Assembly (NCBI GenBank): GCA_023386345.1
Contig: JAEWJT010000015.1
Location: 124,001-188,000, forward strand
Origin: Bacillota bacterium
Lineage (GTDB): Bacteria; Bacillota; Clostridia; Tissierellales; Sedimentibacteraceae
Direction of reading: 5' to 3'
DNA: 64,000 nucleotides
Under the pieces are notes generated by a model, which searched no databases, was not told the origin of the DNA, and was given only the letters and a program-made list of their open reading frames with translations. Of the stretch, positions 60,225-64,000 are shown piece by piece. The position numbers and the translations under genes were made by a program. How positions within the stretch are numbered: position 1 is the first letter of the stretch; every line of letters starts with the position of its first letter.

Positions 60225-60491
60225 TTAAAAATATGTTATTATTTTATATGCTATAAAAATGTTAATAATTAAAGCAATCGCAGTAATTATACAAAATTTA
60301 GGCTTCTTGACCTTATGTCTAAACAATAGCATAGCCACAATACTTCCATAAACACCGCCTATTAGAGAAAGCAAATGTAAGGTATTTTCTTTAATTCTCC
60401 ACTTATTTTTTATAGATTTCCTTTTATCTACAAAAAATATTATAAAGGATATTAAGTTGATTATTAATAGGTATAATTTTAAATACAACAT
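60225..60491 (-). CDS. DUF1294 small membrane protein
   Basis: The 88-residue protein has two or three membrane helices: residues 3-20, a central IGGVYGSIVAMLLFRHKVKK loop/helix near 44-63, and a C-terminal helix 66-84. FVDKRKSIKNKWRIKE and the GGxxGxxxxMxxFRHKxxKxxF pattern define DUF1294. The function is unknown. No strong ribosome site precedes the ATG. It lies upstream of the YbaK-type gene and downstream of trmB in the same direction. Confidence 0.8.
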   Translation of the reverse strand: MLYLKLYLLIINLISFIIFFVDKRKSIKNKWRIKENTLHLLSLIGGVYGSIVAMLLFRHKVKKPKFCIITAIALIINIFIAYKIITYF

Positions 60492-60549
60492 ATTTAATTC
60501 TCACAATCTCCCAATTTAGAAATTTTCATTATCCCACATATCTAATTTT

Positions 60550-61194
60550 CTATTTCTTTCTCGCTATCAATTTATTTATTTTTTTGCCAAATTCTGAGAA
60601 TTTTTCTTCATATTCCGTCATGATATTTCCATTTACATATTCGCTATTATGTAAATCACGAGTAACTAAAACAAGCTCCCAGTTATCTTGTGCAAGCTGT
60701 TCTACAGAGTATTCAAATAAATCGTTATTATCTGTTTTCATATGGATTTCTCCACTATCTACTAAAACTTTTCTGTAAATATCTAAAAACCCTTTATGAG
60801 TCAGTCTTCTCTTATAATGCGATGGCTTTGGCCAAGGATCAGAGAAGTTCAGATATATCCTCTCTATTGATTTTTCCGGAAAAACTTCTGAGAGAATATC
60901 TCCATTTGAATAAACTATATAGTAATTTTTTACTTCTTCATCTATAGCAGACGAGGAACATTTAAGACATCTGTATGCCACTTTTATGCTCTTTTCAAAG
61001 CCTAGAAAGTTAATGTTTGGATTGTGTGCCGCCATGCCTCTTATAAATCTTCCCTTGCCACAGCCAAGTTCAACGTGCAAAGGCTTATCATTTCCAAATT
61101 TTTCTTTTATATCGCCATAATTTTGTGGCTCTACTATTCCTTTTGAATGATTTTTTACATAATCATACTGTCCTTCAATATATCTTAATCTCAT
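60550..61194 (-). CDS. trmB: tRNA (guanine-N7-)-methyltransferase
   Basis: The 214-residue protein has the TrmB signature set: ELGCGKGRFIRGMAAHNPNI near residue 42 (SAM motif I), GFEKSIKVAYRC near 65, NFSDPWPKPSHYKRRLTHKG at about 116-135, and the C-terminal SEYVNGNIMTEYEEKF. It makes m7G46 in tRNA. Its ATG overlaps the uvrC stop codon (ATGA), so the two are coupled. Confidence 0.94.
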   Translation of the reverse strand: MRLRYIEGQYDYVKNHSKGIVEPQNYGDIKEKFGNDKPLHVELGCGKGRFIRGMAAHNPNINFLGFEKSIKVAYRCLKCSSSAIDEEVKNYYIVYSNGDILSEVFPEKSIERIYLNFSDPWPKPSHYKRRLTHKGFLDIYRKVLVDSGEIHMKTDNNDLFEYSVEQLAQDNWELVLVTRDLHNSEYVNGNIMTEYEEKFSEFGKKINKLIARKK

Positions 61195-63035
61195 CTTATA
61201 CCTCTAAAATAATTAAACACTAGCTCTGCAGCTAATTTATTCATTGCAGGTGCCACCGCTAATTCCTCTGCTGTTTTTGATTTTATCGCTTCTACTGAGC
61301 CAAAATGCCTTAATAGACTTACTTTTCTCTTTTCACCTATACCCTTTATATTGTCAAGCTCAGATTTAAATATAGTTTTATCTCTTAAATTTCTGTGATA
61401 GCTGATAGCAAACCTATGTGCTTCTTCTTGGATTTTCCAAATAAGCTTATAAACCTCACTCGTTCTTTTAAGAGGAATTTCTTGCCCTTTGTACAGTAAT
61501 CCGTTTGTTGTATGCTTATCATCCTTAACCATACCGCATACAGGTATACTAAGTCCGTAGTTTTCTACTACTGCTTCAGCTATACCCGTTTGACCTTTTC
61601 CTCCATCTATAAGCATAAGATCTGGCATTTTGTTGAAGCCATTTTCATCCTCGCTGCCTAATCCTCTATTTAATCGTCTTTCTATGACTTCCTCCATGCT
61701 CTTGTAATCATTTGGTCCTATTACAGTCTTAATCTTAAATCTCCTGTAATTGCTCTTGCTCGCTAAGCCTTTCTCAAAAACAACCATTGAGCCAACTGAT
61801 TCCACGCCTTGTATATTCGATATATCAAAGGCTTCTATTCTAAAAGGCAATTCTTTCAATTCAAGTAAATCCTTTAAAGCATTTAAGGCAATTTCACTTT
61901 CTTCCATTTCTTTTTTTATTCTTACGCTACCTTTTTCAAGCACTTCAAGTGCATTTTTCTTTACCATTTTCACGAGCATATTTTTTTCACCCTTGATTGG
62001 TGCTTTAATTGTAACTTTGTTTCCTCTTTTTTCTGAAAGTAAGGATTCAAAAAGCTCTTTTTCTTCTATTTCGCACTCTATCAATACTTCCTTTGGTATA
62101 TAAACTGTTCCTGTGTAGAACTGCGTTATAAATGATGAAACGATCTCTTCTCTTGTTTCATTTTCAATATTTGTAAGTAGGAAATGCTCTCTTCCTATAA
62201 TCTTTCCGCCTCTGATAAAGAATACTTGAACACAAGCTTCCTCAATTCCCATAGCTGTTCCTATCACATCTTGATCTGTAGTAGTAAGTGCTGCATCTAT
62301 CTTTTGTTTTTCATGAATTATTTCTATAGATTTTACTTGGTCTCTAAATTTTGCCGCTAATTCAAAATCAAGGTTTTTAGAAGCTTCAATCATATTTGCC
62401 CTTAATAATTCAATTATGTCTTCCCCACTTCCATTGAGAAAGTTTATTACCTTATCAACTTCTTTTTTATATTCCTCCTTATCAACTCCTCCCATGCAAG
62501 GCGCGCTGCATTTATGGATATGATAATTCAGACAAGGTCTTTGTGCCTTTTTTGTTCCGTCAAGCTTTAGACTGCATTTTCTAAGAGAAAACAGATTATT
62601 TATTATATGAATTATTTCATTTACAGCATAAACACTGGCATATGGTCCAAAGTATTTGGCAGAATCCTTCTTTACTTCTCTTACTTTGATTAACCTTGGA
62701 TATTTTTCATTTGTGCTTATTTTTATATATGGATACTGCTTATCATCTCGAAGTAATGTGTTGTACCTCGGCATATGTTTTTTTATAAGAGTGGCTTCCA
62801 AAATTAAGGCTTCAAGCTCATTGTCAGTCATTATGTATTCAAATTCGCTAATATTTTTTATCATATTTTCAATTTTTACAGAATGGTTTTTAGACTGAAA
62901 ATATTGCCTTACTCTTTTTTTTAAGTTCTTAGCCTTTCCTACATATATAATTTCATTAAAAGCATTTTTCATCATATAAACACCAGGGTTGTCTGGTATT
63001 TTCTTTAGTTCTTCTTGTATATTAAAATTACTCAA
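61191..63035 (-). CDS. uvrC: UvrABC system protein C (excinuclease subunit)
   Basis: The 614-residue protein begins MSNFNIQEELKKIPDNPGVY. It has the N-terminal GIY-YIG nuclease (YVGKAKNLKKRVRQYF near 32), a UVR helix pair near 195-240, the C-terminal RNase H-like nuclease (IEAFDISNIQGVESVGSMVV near 390, DLMLIDGGKGQTG near 460), and a helix-hairpin-helix tail (NIKGIGEKRKVSLLRHFGS near 560). It makes both incisions in nucleotide excision repair. GAGGTG 7 bases before TTG 63035 decided the start over a GTG 9 bases earlier. Confidence 0.95.
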   Translation of the reverse strand: MSNFNIQEELKKIPDNPGVYMMKNAFNEIIYVGKAKNLKKRVRQYFQSKNHSVKIENMIKNISEFEYIMTDNELEALILEATLIKKHMPRYNTLLRDDKQYPYIKISTNEKYPRLIKVREVKKDSAKYFGPYASVYAVNEIIHIINNLFSLRKCSLKLDGTKKAQRPCLNYHIHKCSAPCMGGVDKEEYKKEVDKVINFLNGSGEDIIELLRANMIEASKNLDFELAAKFRDQVKSIEIIHEKQKIDAALTTTDQDVIGTAMGIEEACVQVFFIRGGKIIGREHFLLTNIENETREEIVSSFITQFYTGTVYIPKEVLIECEIEEKELFESLLSEKRGNKVTIKAPIKGEKNMLVKMVKKNALEVLEKGSVRIKKEMEESEIALNALKDLLELKELPFRIEAFDISNIQGVESVGSMVVFEKGLASKSNYRRFKIKTVIGPNDYKSMEEVIERRLNRGLGSEDENGFNKMPDLMLIDGGKGQTGIAEAVVENYGLSIPVCGMVKDDKHTTNGLLYKGQEIPLKRTSEVYKLIWKIQEEAHRFAISYHRNLRDKTIFKSELDNIKGIGEKRKVSLLRHFGSVEAIKSKTAEELAVAPAMNKLAAELVFNYFRGIR

Positions 63036-63088
63036 TTTTATCACCTCATCAGTATGATAGTAATTTTACAGTATTCATATAATAATAG

Positions 63089-63132
63089 TCAAGTAAAAGA
63101 TAGTTGCTATATTTAACTATCTTTTGCTTGAC
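63089..63132. terminator. Long hairpin between uvrC and the URO-D-family gene
   Basis: GTCAAGTAAAAGATAGTT pairs with AACTATCTTTTGCTTGAC, with one wobble position. T tracts are weak, so termination efficiency is uncertain. It lies 46 bases after the stop codon of the URO-D-family gene. Confidence 0.6.
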
Positions 63133-63177
63133 TAAAAATCACAGTAATTTATTTGCAAAAATATTTTTTAACAGAAA

Positions 63178-64000
63178 TTATTCTATATCATTTAGCAAAT
63201 CTAGGTTTATTGGGTATTTACCATATTTTCTGCCTGCTTCCATAAACATTTCTACCTTCTCTATAGGAGTATTCATTGGAATTTGACAGCCTGTGCTTAG
63301 CACGAAACCTTTTGGTGAATTATGGGCTTTTCTTATACATTCCTTTACCGATTTATTTATATCATCTCTAGTTCCTGAATAAACTACATCTACAGGCGGC
63401 ACATTACCTGTAATTACAACTCTATTACCCATTATTTCCTTTGCTTCTTCTAAGTCCTCTACATTATCAATACTAAAATTAGAAATTCCCGCATCGACAA
63501 CATCCGTCCATAATTTTTTGCTTTTCCCGCAGATATGTATACCGGGTGCTTTTCCTGTTGTTTCCTTTATCTTGTCAATATTAATTTTAAGATAAGGCAA
63601 AGAAAATTCTTTAAATAATTTTGGATTTATCAGGTTGCTTGATGACATTGGGTCTGCAAAATCAATTGATAAGTCTAATTTAGCTACTTCTTCAATGTAT
63701 TTATTATTGGACTGTGCAACTATATTCATTAAAATATGAACTTTTTCTGGATATTTTATCATCCATTTTAATAAGTTTTCTGTTCCGACTACAGATGCTG
63801 CAACACTAAATGGGCCAGACATAGCAGCTCCAACATCAACCTCCTTTATTAAGGCATCCTTTATCAATCTTAAGGCTTTGAGTAAAATAGGTAATTTCCC
63901 GTCTTTCAGAGGATTTACTACCTTTAATTTTTCTATTTCGTCTATAGATTTAACAGCAGGCTCCAGAAGATACGAAATATTATTATCCGGAAATGCCACT
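63178..64000 (-). CDS. Uroporphyrinogen decarboxylase/MtaA-CmuA family methyltransferase, C-terminal part
   Basis: The frame runs out of the window; 274 C-terminal codons are visible. GAAMSGPFSVAASVVG, DFADPMSSSNLINPKLFKEF, LPYLK, GIHICGKSKKLW and GFVLSTGCQIPMNTPIEKVE are typical of the URO-D superfamily branch that moves methyl groups between corrinoid proteins and thiols (MtaA, CmuA). The H-x-C of GIHICG, with the later GCQIP cysteine, is the likely zinc site. The N-terminal part is missing, so haem synthesis cannot be strictly excluded, but the zinc motif favours methyltransfer. Confidence 0.82.
   Translation of the reverse strand, partial: VAFPDNNISYLLEPAVKSIDEIEKLKVVNPLKDGKLPILLKALRLIKDALIKEVDVGAAMSGPFSVAASVVGTENLLKWMIKYPEKVHILMNIVAQSNNKYIEEVAKLDLSIDFADPMSSSNLINPKLFKEFSLPYLKINIDKIKETTGKAPGIHICGKSKKLWTDVVDAGISNFSIDNVEDLEEAKEIMGNRVVITGNVPPVDVVYSGTRDDINKSVKECIRKAHNSPKGFVLSTGCQIPMNTPIEKVEMFMEAGRKYGKYPINLDLLNDIE

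Noticed and set aside
1..64000. An intact prophage or integrative element
   Set aside because: No integrase, portal, terminase, relaxase or attachment-site pair was seen; only decayed IS fragments and isolated XRE regulators are present.

Overview
The window is low-GC bacterial DNA with strong purine-rich ribosome binding sites, sigma-A type promoters and many intrinsic terminators. Together with an S-layer-homology protein, a rubrerythrin, a riboswitch-controlled glycine cleavage operon and a threonine dehydrogenase/KBL pair, this points to an anaerobic, amino-acid-fermenting Firmicute (Clostridia/Tissierellia type). I cannot name the genus. No rRNA, tRNA or CRISPR array was seen.

Layout. 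0-13.5 kb: a partial flavin split-barrel (NimA-type) gene, a DUF1801 protein, and two nearly identical HAD hydrolase genes. The HAD copies bracket a decayed IS256-family element and a very AT-rich 2003-residue protein that joins a calcineurin-like phosphoesterase, a STAND-like P-loop NTPase and a long Sel1/TPR array, which looks like an NLR-like anti-phage protein. Two S66 (MccF/LD-carboxypeptidase type) peptidases, a methyltransferase fragment and xpt follow. 13.6-20 kb: an accessory cluster of acetyltransferases, nucleotidyltransferases, a GNAT-methyltransferase fusion and a MerR-type regulator. Three of its transcription units start from copies of one promoter module. 20-31 kb: a 1825-residue surface SGNH-hydrolase/Ig/SLH protein with a DUF2442 partner and a divergent MalT/LuxR-type regulator, then an AraC/GyrI regulator. 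30.7-39.3 kb: HtpX-like protease and LemA, adenine deaminase, an XRE repressor, kbl-tdh, an EamA transporter and rubrerythrin. 39.7-46.8 kb: gcvT-gcvH-gcvPA-gcvPB-lpdA-lplA behind a tandem glycine riboswitch with a terminator. tdh-kbl makes glycine from threonine and this operon oxidises it.

47.1-57.3 kb: a RiPP biosynthetic island. It holds two tandem XRE-TPR regulators on the plus strand. On the minus strand it holds a ThiF-like/RRE protein, a YcaO cyclodehydratase ending in PHPFP, a SagB-type dehydrogenase, a 59-residue precursor with a Gly-rich spacer and a CCCS core, an M50 membrane protease, a radical SAM/SPASM maturase and an ABC exporter. The streptolysin-S-like azole machinery combined with a SPASM radical SAM enzyme and a site-2-type protease is the most interesting system here. 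Related IS30-type relic sequences lie on both sides of it. 58.4-64 kb: an EamA transporter, a YbaK-type deacylase, a DUF1294 protein, trmB-uvrC and a partial uroporphyrinogen-decarboxylase/MtaA-family gene, all ordinary chromosomal genes.

Several gene starts were moved from the longest frame to the codon that follows a good Shine-Dalgarno sequence. Family assignments come from motif recognition by eye; no database search was run.
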